Shown: piece by piece, positions 54,088 through 63,861 of the stretch
How the letters are laid out: each line of letters begins with the position of its first letter
Numbering within the stretch: position 1 is the first letter of the stretch
NCBI RefSeq assembly: GCF_001517405.1
Contig: NZ_LN907827.1
Span: forward strand, 696,616-760,615
Source: Duffyella gerundensis
Lineage (GTDB): Bacteria > Pseudomonadota > Gammaproteobacteria > Enterobacterales > Enterobacteriaceae
Reading direction: 5' to 3'
DNA: 64,000 nucleotides
Program-made: the position numbers and the translations under genes
The notes under the pieces: generated by a model
The model's input: only the letters and a program-made list of their open reading frames with translations
What the model was told of the DNA's origin: nothing
The model's database searches: none

Positions 54088-55392
54088 ATGATGGCTCAGC
54101 AAACCCACCCCCGTCTTAATCGTCAGGATTACACCACGCTGTCGCTGGCAGCGCTGGGTGGCGCGCTTGAATTCTACGATTTCATTATCTTTGTCTTTTT
54201 CGCTGCGGTGATCGGGCAGCTGTTTTTCCCGCCCGACATTCCAGAATGGCTGCGACAGATGCAAACCTTTGGCATTTTTGCCGCGGGTTATCTGGCCCGT
54301 CCGTTGGGCGGCATTATCATGGCGCATTTTGGCGATAAAGTGGGCCGCAAGAAGATGTTCAGCCTGAGCATTTTACTGATGGCGCTGCCGACGCTGGCGA
54401 TGGGCGCGCTGCCGGTTTACCACCAGATCGGCATTGCTGCGCCGCTGTTGCTGCTGTTGCTGCGTCTGTTGCAAGGGGCAGCCATCGGCGGTGAAGTGCC
54501 GGGCGCCTGGGTTTTTGTGGCCGAGCACGTGCCGGAAAAACGCATCGGTTTCGCCTGCGGCACGCTGACTGCCGGACTGACCGCTGGCATTTTGCTGGGG
54601 TCGCTGGTGGCCACGCTGATCAATACGGTGATGCCGCCAACGGCGGTGGCCGATTATGGCTGGCGCATACCGTTTTTTCTCGGCGGCATTTTTGGCCTGA
54701 TCGCCATGTACCTGCGCCGCTGGCTGCATGAAACTCCGGTGTTCAAACAGATGCAGCAGCGCAAGGCGCTGGCGGATATTCTGCCCATCAAGGCGATTCT
54801 TGCCCGCCACAAACGCAGCATAGTAGTGTCGATGTTGCTCACCTGGCTGTTATCCGCCTGCATCGTGGTGGTGATTTTAATGGCGCCTGCGCTGATGCAG
54901 AAACAGCATCACATTGCCGCTGCGTTAACGCTTCAAGCCAACAGCCTGGCGACGCTGATGCTGATCGTCGGCTGTATCCTTTCCGGCCTGCTGGTCGATC
55001 GCTTTGGCGACGGTAAAGTCCTTATGGTCGGCAGCGTGCTGTTGGGGATCTGCAGCTGGCTCTTTTTCCAGCTGGCCGCAGGGTCAACCGCCGCTCTGTT
55101 CATTACCTACGCTCTCGCTGGGCTCAGCGTTGGCGTGGTTGGCGTGGTGCCTTTTGTGATGGTCTCTGCCTTTCCCGCGGCGGTGCGTTTTACCGGCATC
55201 TCGTTTTCCTACAACGTGGCTTACGCCATTTTTGGTGGGTTAACGCCGATTTTTGTCACTCTGATGATGCCGTTAACCCCGATGGCACCGGCATTTTATG
55301 TGCTGGCCCTGGCGGCGATCGGTTTTCTGGTCGGGGTCTGGTTAAATGGCCGTCATTCCCGTGGTGATGTTCTTAACGAAGTGAACGCCTGA
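54088..55392 (+). CDS. MFS transporter, metabolite:H+ symporter (MHS) family
   Basis: A 434-residue membrane protein with about 12 helices. The MHS pattern GGALEFYDFIIFVFF in helix 1, GYLARPLGGIIMAHFGDKVGRKK (family motif between helices 2 and 3) and LLRLLQGAAIGGEVPGAWVF point to the ProP/KgtP/citrate symporter group. The substrate cannot be read from sequence; an organic acid or compatible solute is likely. It stands between mog and dnaK where E. coli has satP, and is followed by its own terminator. The start is at one of two adjacent ATGs (54088 or 54091), and the SD is weak. Confidence 0.85.
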   Translation: MMAQQTHPRLNRQDYTTLSLAALGGALEFYDFIIFVFFAAVIGQLFFPPDIPEWLRQMQTFGIFAAGYLARPLGGIIMAHFGDKVGRKKMFSLSILLMALPTLAMGALPVYHQIGIAAPLLLLLLRLLQGAAIGGEVPGAWVFVAEHVPEKRIGFACGTLTAGLTAGILLGSLVATLINTVMPPTAVADYGWRIPFFLGGIFGLIAMYLRRWLHETPVFKQMQQRKALADILPIKAILARHKRSIVVSMLLTWLLSACIVVVILMAPALMQKQHHIAAALTLQANSLATLMLIVGCILSGLLVDRFGDGKVLMVGSVLLGICSWLFFQLAAGSTAALFITYALAGLSVGVVGVVPFVMVSAFPAAVRFTGISFSYNVAYAIFGGLTPIFVTLMMPLTPMAPAFYVLALAAIGFLVGVWLNGRHSRGDVLNEVNA

Positions 55393-55405
55393 TCCCCGCC
55401 TGTCA

Positions 55406-55429
55406 CGGCGCTCACCGAGCGCCGTTTTT
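55406..55429 (+). terminator. Terminator of the MHS transporter gene
   Basis: A perfect 8-bp GC stem (55406-55413 with 55417-55424), 3-nt loop, followed by five T. Confidence 0.9.
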
Positions 55430-55472
55430 CTGCCTTTTTCATCCCGCCACGAAAATTTTTTCACGTTTAACC

Positions 55473-55501
55473 CTTGATGCTGTGTGAAGCGGCCCCATTT
55501 A
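55473..55501 (+). promoter_or_regulatory. Sigma-32 heat-shock promoter of dnaKJ
   Basis: -35 CTTGA (55473-55477) and -10 CCCCATTTA (55493-55501) with a 15-bp gap, matching the E. coli dnaK P1 heat-shock promoter pattern. Start of transcription is expected about 110 bp before dnaK. Confidence 0.88.
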
Positions 55502-55620
55502 CTTGTCATCGCAATGTTGTGAGTCAAAAAAAAGCGGACGCTGAGAGTTGAAACAGCTGAAAGCGACCGCATAACAGGTTCACAACCGAATTAATACGAA
55601 TTTAAGTGGGAGATGTTCAG

Positions 55621-57540
55621 ATGGGTAAGATTATTGGTATTGACCTCGGTACAACTAACTCATGTGTTGCAATCATGGACGGTGGTAAAGCACGCGTTCT
55701 TGAGAATGCCGAAGGCGACCGCACCACACCTTCCATCATTGCTTATACGCAAGATGGCGAAATTCTGGTAGGCCAGCCGGCTAAGCGTCAGGCTGTGACC
55801 AACCCACAGAACACACTGTTCGCTATCAAGCGCCTGATTGGTCGTCGTTTCCAGGACGAAGAAGTGCAGCGTGATATCAAAATCATGCCGTACAAAATCA
55901 TGAACGCTGACAACGGCGACGCGTGGATCAACGTAAAAGATCAGAAGCTGGCACCACCGCAGATCTCTGCTGAAGTGCTGAAGAAAATGAAGAAAACGGC
56001 TGAGGATTATCTGGGCGAACCAGTAACCGAAGCGGTTATCACTGTACCTGCTTACTTCAACGACGCACAGCGTCAGGCGACCAAAGATGCCGGTCGTATC
56101 GCAGGTCTGGAAGTAAAACGTATCATCAACGAACCTACCGCTGCTGCGCTGGCATACGGTCTGGACAAAGGTCAGGGCAACCGTACTATCGCGGTATATG
56201 ACCTCGGTGGTGGTACTTTCGATATCTCTATTATCGAAATCGACGAAGTTGAAGGCGAAAAAACTTTTGAAGTTCTGGCGACCAACGGTGATACCCACCT
56301 GGGTGGTGAAGACTTCGATAGCCGTCTGATTAACTATCTGGTGGCAGAATTTAAGAAAGACCAGGGCATCGATCTGCACAACGATCCGCTGGCGATGCAG
56401 CGTCTGAAGGAAGCGGCTGAGAAAGCGAAAATTGAGCTTTCTTCTGCTCAGCAGACCGACGTTAACCTGCCGTACATCACGGCGGATGCAACCGGTCCTA
56501 AGCACCTGAACATCAAAGTGACCCGTTCTAAACTGGAGTCGCTGGTTGAAGATCTGGTTGCACGTTCAATCGAGCCGCTGAAAGTTGCACTGCAGGATGC
56601 GGGTCTGTCCGTGACTGACATCAACGACGTGATTCTGGTCGGTGGTCAGACACGTATGCCAATGGTTCAGGCGAAAGTGGCCGAGTTCTTTGGTAAAGAG
56701 CCACGTAAAGACGTTAACCCGGACGAAGCAGTTGCCGTAGGCGCAGCGGTTCAGGGTGGCGTGCTGGCTGGTGAAGTGAAAGACGTTCTGCTGTTGGACG
56801 TTACTCCGCTGTCGCTGGGTATTGAAACCATGGGCGGCGTGATGACGGCGCTGATTTCCAAGAACACCACGATCCCGACCAAGCACAGCCAGGTGTTCTC
56901 AACGGCAGAAGATAACCAGTCTGCGGTGACCATTCACGTGGTGCAGGGTGAGCGTAAGCGCGCAGCGGATAACAAATCGCTGGGTCAGTTCAACCTTGAT
57001 GGTATCCAGCCAGCACCGCGCGGCATGCCGCAGGTCGAAGTGACTTTCGACATCGATGCCGATGGTATCCTGCACGTTTCCGCTAAAGATAAAAACAGCG
57101 GTAAAGAGCAGAAGATCACCATTAAAGCGTCATCCGGTCTGGACGAAGCTGAAATCGAAAAAATGGTGCGTGATGCTGAAGCCAACGCCGAAGCTGACCG
57201 TAAATTTGAAGAGCTGGTGCAGACCCGCAACCAGGGCGACCAGATTGCCCACAGCACGCGTAAGCAGCTGGACGAAGCGGGTGACAAACTGTCAGCTGAC
57301 GACAAGGCTCCGATCGAAGCGGCCCTTACCGAGCTGAACACCGCGCTGAAAGGCGAAGACAAAGCGGCCATCGAAGAGAAGATGCAGGCGCTGATGCAGG
57401 TTTCCAGCAAACTGATGGAAATGGCACAGCAGCAGGCTCAGGCGGGCGCAGCGGATGCCGGTGCGGCGGATGCTTCTGCGAAATCAGATGACGACGTTGT
57501 CGATGCTGAGTTCGAAGAAGTTAAAGATAACAAAAAATAA
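55621..57540 (+). CDS. dnaK: Molecular chaperone DnaK (Hsp70)
   Basis: A 639-residue Hsp70. The ATPase domain (1-385) has [10 protein letters not shown] and [12 protein letters not shown]; the substrate-binding domain and helical lid follow, with the acidic tail ending in [10 protein letters not shown]. With DnaJ and GrpE it folds proteins and turns over sigma-32. The start at 55621 (MGKIIGID) follows SD GGGAG; the frame opens 5 codons earlier. Confidence 0.98.
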   Translation: MGKIIGIDLGTTNSCVAIMDGGKARVLENAEGDRTTPSIIAYTQDGEILVGQPAKRQAVTNPQNTLFAIKRLIGRRFQDEEVQRDIKIMPYKIMNADNGDAWINVKDQKLAPPQISAEVLKKMKKTAEDYLGEPVTEAVITVPAYFNDAQRQATKDAGRIAGLEVKRIINEPTAAALAYGLDKGQGNRTIAVYDLGGGTFDISIIEIDEVEGEKTFEVLATNGDTHLGGEDFDSRLINYLVAEFKKDQGIDLHNDPLAMQRLKEAAEKAKIELSSAQQTDVNLPYITADATGPKHLNIKVTRSKLESLVEDLVARSIEPLKVALQDAGLSVTDINDVILVGGQTRMPMVQAKVAEFFGKEPRKDVNPDEAVAVGAAVQGGVLAGEVKDVLLLDVTPLSLGIETMGGVMTALISKNTTIPTKHSQVFSTAEDNQSAVTIHVVQGERKRAADNKSLGQFNLDGIQPAPRGMPQVEVTFDIDADGILHVSAKDKNSGKEQKITIKASSGLDEAEIEKMVRDAEANAEADRKFEELVQTRNQGDQIAHSTRKQLDEAGDKLSADDKAPIEAALTELNTALKGEDKAAIEEKMQALMQVSSKLMEMAQQQAQAGAADAGAADASAKSDDDVVDAEFEEVKDNKK

Positions 57541-57559
57541 TCGCCCTTGATCGGGCACG

Positions 57560-57619
57560 GCGGTTGCCCTGACAACCGCTGTTAACCAGCACGGGCGGCG
57601 GAGTTTTCTCCACGCCCGT
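57560..57619 (+). other. Two stem-loops in the dnaK-dnaJ gap (tpke11-like position)
   Basis: The first stem (57560-57566 with 57573-57579) is a 7-bp perfect hairpin. The second (57591-57597 with 57613-57619, inner GGAG/CTCC and a TTTT loop) resembles the hairpin conserved at this place in E. coli, where a small RNA called tpke11 is reported. It may limit dnaJ expression or protect the dnaK message. Whether a separate RNA is made here is unknown. Confidence 0.5.
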
Positions 57620-57645
57620 TCATGTTTGTTAAGGGCATTAAAAAC

Positions 57646-58788
57646 ATGGCGAAGAAAGACTATTACGAGATTTTAGGCGTTCCGAAATCGGCGGAAGAGC
57701 GTGAAATCAAAAAGGCCTATAAACGCCTGGCGATGAAGTTCCATCCCGACCGTAACCAGGGCGACAAAGACGCCGAAGGTAAATTCAAAGAGGTCAAGGA
57801 AGCGTATGAGATCCTGACCGATGCGCAGAAGCGTGCCGCTTACGACCAGTATGGTCACGCAGCCTTTGAACAAGGCGGCGGTGGTGGATACGGCGGCGGC
57901 GGCTTTGGCGGCGGTGGCGGTGCAGACTTCAGTGATATCTTTGGCGACGTATTCGGTGACATCTTCGGCGGCGGACGTCGTCAGCGTGCCTCACGTGGTG
58001 CCGATTTACGCTACAACATGGAGTTAACGCTGGAAGAAGCGGTACGTGGCGTGACCAAAGAGATCCGCATTCCTACTCTGGAAGAGTGCGATATCTGTCA
58101 CGGTAGCGGCGCGAAAGCGGGTACGCAGCCGCAGACCTGCCCAACCTGTCACGGTGCGGGCCAGGTGCAGATGCGTCAGGGCTTCTTCACGGTGCAGCAG
58201 GCGTGTCCAACCTGTCATGGACGCGGTTCGGTGATTAAAGATCCGTGTAATGCCTGTCACGGTCATGGACGCGTTGAGAAGTCAAAAACGCTGTCGGTGA
58301 AAATTCCGGCCGGTGTGGACACAGGCGACCGCATTCGCTTAAACGGCGAAGGTGAAGCCGGTGAGCAGGGCGCGCCAGCAGGCGATCTCTACGTTCAGGT
58401 AGCGGTGAAGAAACACCCAATCTTTGAACGTGAAGAGAATAACCTCTATTGCGAAGTGCCGATCAACTTCGCGATGGCTGCACTGGGTGGCGAAATCGAA
58501 GTGCCTACGCTGGATGGCCGCGTGAAGCTCAAGGTGCCTGCAGAGACGCAGACCGGCAAGCTGTTCCGCATGCGTGGCAAAGGCGTTAAATCGGTACGTG
58601 GTGGCAACCAGGGCGACCTGCTGTGCCGCGTAGTGGTTGAGACGCCGGTTAGCCTGAACGAGAAGCAGAAGTCGCTGCTGCGTGAGCTGGAAGAGAGCTT
58701 TGGTGGTGCGGCGGGTGAGAAGAACAGCCCGCGCTCAAAAAGCTTTCTCGATGGCGTCAAAAAGTTTTTCGACGATTTGACTCGCTAA
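57646..58788 (+). CDS. dnaJ: Co-chaperone DnaJ (Hsp40)
   Basis: A 380-residue class A J-protein (E. coli 376). The J domain (1-70) has the HPD motif in MKFHPDRN. A Gly/Phe-rich linker (about 77-110) and four CxxCxGxG zinc-binding repeats ([32 protein letters not shown]) follow, then the C-terminal substrate domains. The ATG at 57646 (MAKKDYYE) is chosen; the frame opens 8 codons earlier. It is co-transcribed with dnaK. Confidence 0.97.
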   Translation: MAKKDYYEILGVPKSAEEREIKKAYKRLAMKFHPDRNQGDKDAEGKFKEVKEAYEILTDAQKRAAYDQYGHAAFEQGGGGGYGGGGFGGGGGADFSDIFGDVFGDIFGGGRRQRASRGADLRYNMELTLEEAVRGVTKEIRIPTLEECDICHGSGAKAGTQPQTCPTCHGAGQVQMRQGFFTVQQACPTCHGRGSVIKDPCNACHGHGRVEKSKTLSVKIPAGVDTGDRIRLNGEGEAGEQGAPAGDLYVQVAVKKHPIFEREENNLYCEVPINFAMAALGGEIEVPTLDGRVKLKVPAETQTGKLFRMRGKGVKSVRGGNQGDLLCRVVVETPVSLNEKQKSLLRELEESFGGAAGEKNSPRSKSFLDGVKKFFDDLTR

Positions 58789-58814
58789 GCGGAAACGCTG
58801 CGGTAAACATAAAA

Positions 58815-58841
58815 AGCCCCTGCACTGCAGGGGCTTTTTTT
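58815..58841 (+). terminator. Terminator of dnaKJ
   Basis: A 9-bp GC-rich stem (58815-58823 with 58827-58835), 3-nt loop, followed by a run of T. Confidence 0.92.
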
Positions 58842-58933
58842 ATTGCTGTACTATTTTGCTCAACGTATCCGTTAAGACGTACTCAAAAACCTTTCTAATG
58901 TTTCTGCTGTCGCTGTCGATAACCTGATTGCTG

Positions 58934-58956
58934 GCTGAGTGATGATTTCACTCAGC
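58934..58956 (+). other. Leader hairpin upstream of the Bor-like gene
   Basis: A perfect 8-bp stem (58934-58941 with 58949-58956), 7-nt loop, followed by an AT-rich run (ATTTATTATTTC), 34 bp before the start codon of the lipoprotein gene. It could be a weak attenuator or a leader structure. Confidence 0.4.
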
Positions 58957-58990
58957 ATTTATTATTTCATTTCAGGCGATAAGGATATTT

Positions 58991-59281
58991 ATGAACAAGC
59001 TTTGTGTTGCGGCGTTGTTGGCTCTGAGTTTAACCGGCTGTGCGCAGCAGACTTTCGTAATGAAGCAGAATCAAGTTGGTGCGGCGACGAAAACCACCAG
59101 CCAGCCGTTCTTTGTTTCAGGTATCGGTCAGCGTAAGAGCATTGATGCGGCGCAGGTATGCGGCGGCCAGGAAAAAGTTAGCCGGGTTGAAGTGCAGCAG
59201 ACGTTTGTTAATGGCTTACTGAGCCTGGTGACGTTTGGTATCTACACGCCACGTGAAGCGCGCGTTTATTGCGCCATCTAA
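58991..59281 (+). CDS. bor: Bor family lipoprotein
   Basis: A 96-residue lipoprotein. The signal peptide ends in the lipobox LTGC (Cys near residue 17). The body closely follows phage lambda Bor (CAQQTF near the lipid site, FFVSGIGQ, AAQVCGG, QQTFVNGLL and GIYTPREARVYC). Lambda Bor is an outer-membrane lipoprotein linked to serum survival, and its chromosomal relatives include Iss. No phage genes flank it here, so it is a stand-alone copy at the place where E. coli has nhaAR. SD AAGGAT. Confidence 0.88.
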   Translation: MNKLCVAALLALSLTGCAQQTFVMKQNQVGAATKTTSQPFFVSGIGQRKSIDAAQVCGGQEKVSRVEVQQTFVNGLLSLVTFGIYTPREARVYCAI

Positions 59282-59290
59282 TCATGCCTC

Positions 59291-59308
59291 AGGCCGGTTC
59301 GCCGGCCT
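59291..59308 (+). terminator. Hairpin after the Bor-like gene
   Basis: A 7-bp GC stem (59291-59297 with 59302-59308) with a TTCG loop, 9 bp after the stop. It lacks a U-run. The next 130 bp up to the rpsT terminator hold nothing I can identify. Confidence 0.5.
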
Positions 59309-59440
59309 AATCCTGCCTGTTATTCTCCGCGTACCAATCCTGTCTTTCCTGACATCACATTCAGCATTTAACGGCCAGCAGGCAACGTTCACATCCACGC
59401 TATCACGCAGGTTTGTCAGCGCATTGGCGAATCGCAGGCA

Positions 59441-59465
59441 TAAAAAAACCGGCTAGCAGCCGGTT
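59441..59465 (-). terminator. Terminator of rpsT
   Basis: On the minus strand an 8-bp stem (59458-59465 with 59447-59454), 3-nt loop, is followed by a T-run (the A-run at 59442-59448 on the plus strand). Confidence 0.88.
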
Positions 59466-59495
59466 CTTTATACAAAGCTTACAACAGGGTGGCAA

Positions 59496-59759
59496 TTACG
59501 CCATTTTGTTGATTGCAGCAGTCAGGTTTGACTTATGACGCGCAGCTTTGTTTTTGTGGATCAGACCTTTAGCAGCCTGACGGTCCACGAGTGGTTGCAT
59601 TTCGTTAAATGCGTTCTGTGCAGCTTCTTTATCGCCAGTAGCGATGGCCGCGTGTACTTTCTTGATGAAAGTACGCATCATTGAACGACGGCTTGCATTA
59701 TGCTTACGACGCTTCTCAGATGTTACGGCGCGTTTCTTAGCTGATTTGATATTAGCCAA
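59496..59759 (-). CDS. rpsT: 30S ribosomal protein S20
   Basis: An 87-residue basic helical protein ([11 protein letters not shown]...), the same length as E. coli S20, which binds 16S rRNA. The start codon is TTG at 59759, as in E. coli, where the weak start is part of S20 autoregulation. SD GGGAG. The gene stands alone between its terminator and a divergent promoter region shared with ribF. Confidence 0.97.
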   Translation of the reverse strand: MANIKSAKKRAVTSEKRRKHNASRRSMMRTFIKKVHAAIATGDKEAAQNAFNEMQPLVDRQAAKGLIHKNKAARHKSNLTAAINKMA

Positions 59760-60078
59760 GGTCCAACTCCCAAATGTGTTCTATTAGGACAAATCAAAGG
59801 CCGAGGACTATGCCTTTTAAGCCTTCTGTTGTCAATGGATTTGTGCAAATAAGCGCCGTTTGTGGAACAACGCCTGATTACGTATTTGATGGCGCAGGAT
59901 TCTACCAGCTTCGTCCCATTGAATACAGTATTTCGCCAGAAAAAAATCGGCGATGTAGGCAGATGTGGCCTTACTGGCGCGAAATGCCGTGAAGAATCGA
60001 CTAAAGCCGCGTAACACGGGTTAACCTTAACCGCTGTACAAGGTATAATCCGCCACTTTCCACACGTTTGAGTCAGCC
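59760..60078. other. Divergent rpsT-ribF promoter region
   Basis: About 320 bp holding the rpsT leader and promoter(s) on the minus strand and the ribF promoter on the plus strand. A plausible ribF -10 (TATAAT, 60044-60049, in GGTATAATCC) lies 30 bp before the start codon. No FMN riboswitch-like sequence or other element was recognised. Confidence 0.5.
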
Positions 60079-61017
60079 ATGAAGTTCATACGCGGTATAC
60101 ATAATCTCAGAGCACAGCATCGCGGCTGTGTGCTGACGATCGGTAATTTCGATGGTGTACATCGTGGACATCAGGCGCTGCTAACACGGCTGTGTGAAGA
60201 GGGGCGTAAACGCCAGCTGCCGGTAACGGTGATGCTGTTTGAGCCGCAGCCGCTGGAGCTGTTTGCCGGTGCCAACGCGCCGGCGCGTCTGACCCGCCTG
60301 CGGGAGAAGCTGCGCTATCTGGCTGAGCTGGGCGTTGACTCGGTGCTCTGCGTGCGTTTTGATCGCCAGTTTGCGGCGCGCACGGCACAAAGTTTTGTCA
60401 GCGATCTGCTGGTCGACAAGCTGAACGTGAAGTTTCTCGCCGTAGGCGATGATTTCCGCTTCGGCGCTGGCCGCCAGGGGGATTTCCTGTTATTACAGGA
60501 CGCTGGCGCCCAATATGGCTTCGATGTCGTCAGTACGCAGACTTTCTGCGAAGACGGCAAGCGCATCAGCAGCACCGCGGTACGCCAGGCACTGGCCAGT
60601 GACGATTTGCCGCTGGCGGAATCGTTGCTGGGCCATCCTTTCACGATTTCCGGCCGCGTAGTGCATGGTGATGCGCTGGGAAGAACCATCGGCTTTCCTA
60701 CTGCCAATCTGCCGCTGCGGCGCTTTGTCTCGCCCGTGAAGGGCGTGTACGCGGTTGAAGTGCGCGGCCTGACCGATGCACCGCTGCCAGGCGTCGCCAA
60801 TATCGGCACGCGGCCCACGGTGGCCGGAATACGACAACAGTTAGAAGTTCATCTGCTGGATATTGCAATGGACCTGTACGGACGCCATATAGAAGTGGTG
60901 TTACGTCAAAAAATACGCAATGAGCAGCGCTTCGCATCGCTTGATGAACTGAAAGCGCAAATTGCCCAAGATGTGGTGACCGCCCGACAATATTTCGGGC
61001 TACAAACACCGGTCTAA
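60079..61017 (+). CDS. ribF: Bifunctional riboflavin kinase/FAD synthetase RibF
   Basis: A 312-residue enzyme that makes FMN from riboflavin and then FAD. The N-terminal adenylyltransferase domain (about 1-180) has GNFDGVHRGHQ, and ISSTAVRQAL closes it. The C-terminal kinase domain (about 185-310) has GRTIGFPTANL. It lies 27 bp before ileS, and the ribF-ileS-lspA order is that of E. coli. Confidence 0.96.
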   Translation: MKFIRGIHNLRAQHRGCVLTIGNFDGVHRGHQALLTRLCEEGRKRQLPVTVMLFEPQPLELFAGANAPARLTRLREKLRYLAELGVDSVLCVRFDRQFAARTAQSFVSDLLVDKLNVKFLAVGDDFRFGAGRQGDFLLLQDAGAQYGFDVVSTQTFCEDGKRISSTAVRQALASDDLPLAESLLGHPFTISGRVVHGDALGRTIGFPTANLPLRRFVSPVKGVYAVEVRGLTDAPLPGVANIGTRPTVAGIRQQLEVHLLDIAMDLYGRHIEVVLRQKIRNEQRFASLDELKAQIAQDVVTARQYFGLQTPV

Positions 61018-61044
61018 ACACCGAAATACGGAACCGAGAATCTG

Positions 61045-63861
61045 ATGAGTGACTATAAATCTACCCTGAACTTGCCGGAAACGGGGTTCCCGATGCGTGG
61101 CGATCTGGCCAAACGCGAACCGGGAATGCTGCAGCGTTGGTATGATGACAATCTGTACGGCATCATCCGCGAAGCCAAAAAAGGGAAAAAAACCTTTATT
61201 TTGCATGATGGCCCTCCCTATGCGAACGGCAGCATTCATATTGGTCACTCGGTTAACAAGATTCTGAAAGACATTATCGTTAAGTCGAAAGGCCTGGCGG
61301 GATATGACTCACCTTATGTGCCGGGCTGGGACTGCCACGGTTTGCCGATTGAGCATAAAGTTGAGCAGATGATTGGCAAGCCGGGTGAAAAGGTCAGCGC
61401 TGCTGAATTCCGCGCAGCCTGCCGTGCCTATGCCGCCGAGCAGGTGGAAGGCCAGAAAAAAGATTTTATCCGTCTCGGCGTGCTTGGCGACTGGGATCGC
61501 CCTTACCTGACGATGAATTTCCAGACCGAAGCGAACATCATTCGCGCGCTGGGAAAAATCATCGGTAACGGTCATCTGCATAAGGGTGCCAAGCCGGTTC
61601 ACTGGTGTCTCGACTGTCGTTCAGCGCTGGCTGAAGCAGAAGTGGAGTATTACGACAAAACCTCACCGTCCATTGACGTGATGTTCAACGCGGTCGATCC
61701 CGCCGCGGTTGCGGCCAAATTTGGTGTGACCGACGTTGCAGGCCCGGTTTCGCTGGTGATCTGGACCACCACGCCGTGGACCATGCCGGCTAACCGCGCT
61801 ATCTCGCTACATCCGGAATTTGAATATCAGCTGCTGCAGATCGAAGGCCGCGCGCTGATTCTGGCGAAAGATCTGGTTGAGAGCATGATGAAGCGCGCGG
61901 GCGTCAGCGAATGGACGGTACTGGGTACCGCCGCAGGCGCTGTACTGGAGCTGATGCCGTTCCAGCATCCTTTCCTGGATCACCACTCTCCGGTGGTGCT
62001 GGGCGAACACGTAACGCTGGATGCCGGTACCGGTGCGGTACATACCGCGCCAGGCCACGGCCCGGATGACTATGTGATCGGCCAGAAATATGGCATTGAA
62101 GCCGCTAACCCGGTTGGCCCGGATGGCGCATTCCTGCCGGGCACCTGGCCTGGTCTGGATGGCGTTAACGTCTTTAAGGCCAACGACATGATCGTTGAGC
62201 TGCTGCGTGAGAAAGGCGCACTGCTGCACGTTGAAAAACTCCATCACAGCTATCCACACTGCTGGCGCCACAAAACGCCAATCATCTTCCGTGCCACGCC
62301 GCAGTGGTTTATCAGCATGGATCAGAAAGGCCTGCGCGCGCAGTCGCTGAAAGAGATCGGTGCGGTGCAGTGGATTCCAGACTGGGGACAGGCGCGCATT
62401 GAGTCGATGGTCGCCAACCGTCCGGACTGGTGTATCTCGCGTCAGCGTACATGGGGCGTGCCGATGGCGCTGTTTGTGCACAAACAGACCGAGCAGCTGC
62501 ACCCGGACACGCTTGAGCTGATGGAGAAAGTGGCTCAACGCGTTGAGCAGGATGGCATTCAGGCCTGGTGGGATCTCGATGCCCGCGAGCTGATGGGCGA
62601 TGATGCCGATCACTACGATAAAGTGCCGGATACGCTGGACGTCTGGTTTGATTCCGGCTCCACCAGCTATTCCGTGGTCGATGCCCGTCCTGAGTTTGGC
62701 GGTCACACGCCGGATATGTACCTGGAAGGCTCCGATCAGCATCGCGGCTGGTTTATGTCATCGCTGATGATCTCAACCGCCATGAAAGGCAAAGCGCCGT
62801 ATCGCCAGGTATTGACGCATGGCTTCACCGTGGATGGACAGGGGCGCAAAATGTCCAAGTCCATCGGCAACACCGTGAGCCCGCAGGATGTGATGAACAA
62901 GCTGGGCGGCGATATTCTGCGTCTGTGGGTCGCCTCAACCGATTATTCGGGCGAAATGGCGGTCTCTGATGAAATCCTGAAGCGTGCGGCGGACTCTTAT
63001 CGTCGTATTCGCAACACCGCGCGTTTCCTGCTGGCTAACCTCAACGGGTTTAATCCGGAAACCGATCTGGTGAAGCCAGAAGAGATGGTAGTGGTGGATC
63101 GCTGGGCGGTAGGACGTGCGCAGGCGGCGCAGGCAGATATCATCAACTCGTATGAAAACTACGATTTCCATGAGGTGATTCAGCGTCTGATGCAGTTCTG
63201 CTCCATTGAAATGGGCTCGTTCTATCTTGATGTGATCAAGGACCGTCAGTACACCGCCAAGAGCGATGGTCTGGCGCGTCGCAGCTGTCAAACCGCGCTA
63301 TGGTATATCGCCGAGGCGCTGGTGCGCTGGATGGCACCGGTAATGTCTTTCACCGCCGATGAAATCTGGAATGCTCTGCCGGGCAAACGTGCGAAATACG
63401 TGTTCACTGAAGAGTGGTTCGATGGTCTGTTTGGCATGACCGCCGATGAATCAATGAACGATGCTTATTGGGCGGACCTGCTAAAGGTGCGCGGCGAAGT
63501 GAATAAAATCATTGAGCAGGCGCGCGCAGAAAAACGCATTGGTGGGGCACTGGAAGCCAGCGTAACGCTGTATGCCGATGCCGATCTGGCCGCTAAGCTG
63601 ATGGCGCTCGGCGATGAGCTACGCTTTGTACTGTTGACCTCAGGTGCGCAGGTGGCGGATTACGCGCTGGCCACCGACGAGGCGCAACAAAGTGAACTGC
63701 TGAAAGGGCTGAAAATCGCGCTGCATAAAGCAGAAGGCGAGAAGTGCCCGCGCTGCTGGCATTACGCCACCGACATTGGCCAGAACGCTGACCATCCTGA
63801 TATCTGTGGCCGCTGTGTGACGAACGTCGCTGGCGCCGGTGAAGAGCGTAAATTTGCCTGA
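61045..63861 (+). CDS. ileS: Isoleucyl-tRNA synthetase
   Basis: A 938-residue class I synthetase, the same length as E. coli IleS. The HIGH motif is in [10 protein letters not shown], the KMSKS motif in [10 protein letters not shown], the editing domain holds [12 protein letters not shown], and the C-terminal zinc site has CPRCWHY with CGRC. The stop overlaps the start of lspA (ATGA). Confidence 0.98.
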   Translation: MSDYKSTLNLPETGFPMRGDLAKREPGMLQRWYDDNLYGIIREAKKGKKTFILHDGPPYANGSIHIGHSVNKILKDIIVKSKGLAGYDSPYVPGWDCHGLPIEHKVEQMIGKPGEKVSAAEFRAACRAYAAEQVEGQKKDFIRLGVLGDWDRPYLTMNFQTEANIIRALGKIIGNGHLHKGAKPVHWCLDCRSALAEAEVEYYDKTSPSIDVMFNAVDPAAVAAKFGVTDVAGPVSLVIWTTTPWTMPANRAISLHPEFEYQLLQIEGRALILAKDLVESMMKRAGVSEWTVLGTAAGAVLELMPFQHPFLDHHSPVVLGEHVTLDAGTGAVHTAPGHGPDDYVIGQKYGIEAANPVGPDGAFLPGTWPGLDGVNVFKANDMIVELLREKGALLHVEKLHHSYPHCWRHKTPIIFRATPQWFISMDQKGLRAQSLKEIGAVQWIPDWGQARIESMVANRPDWCISRQRTWGVPMALFVHKQTEQLHPDTLELMEKVAQRVEQDGIQAWWDLDARELMGDDADHYDKVPDTLDVWFDSGSTSYSVVDARPEFGGHTPDMYLEGSDQHRGWFMSSLMISTAMKGKAPYRQVLTHGFTVDGQGRKMSKSIGNTVSPQDVMNKLGGDILRLWVASTDYSGEMAVSDEILKRAADSYRRIRNTARFLLANLNGFNPETDLVKPEEMVVVDRWAVGRAQAAQADIINSYENYDFHEVIQRLMQFCSIEMGSFYLDVIKDRQYTAKSDGLARRSCQTALWYIAEALVRWMAPVMSFTADEIWNALPGKRAKYVFTEEWFDGLFGMTADESMNDAYWADLLKVRGEVNKIIEQARAEKRIGGALEASVTLYADADLAAKLMALGDELRFVLLTSGAQVADYALATDEAQQSELLKGLKIALHKAEGEKCPRCWHYATDIGQNADHPDICGRCVTNVAGAGEERKFA

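Noticed and set aside
58850..59440. Prophage remnant around the Bor-like gene
   Set aside because: No lysis, integrase or structural phage genes and no att-like repeats were seen; flanking genes are in backbone order.
61807..62742. 311-codon minus-strand open frame opposite ileS
   Set aside because: Lies wholly within ileS, an unmistakable 938-residue synthetase.
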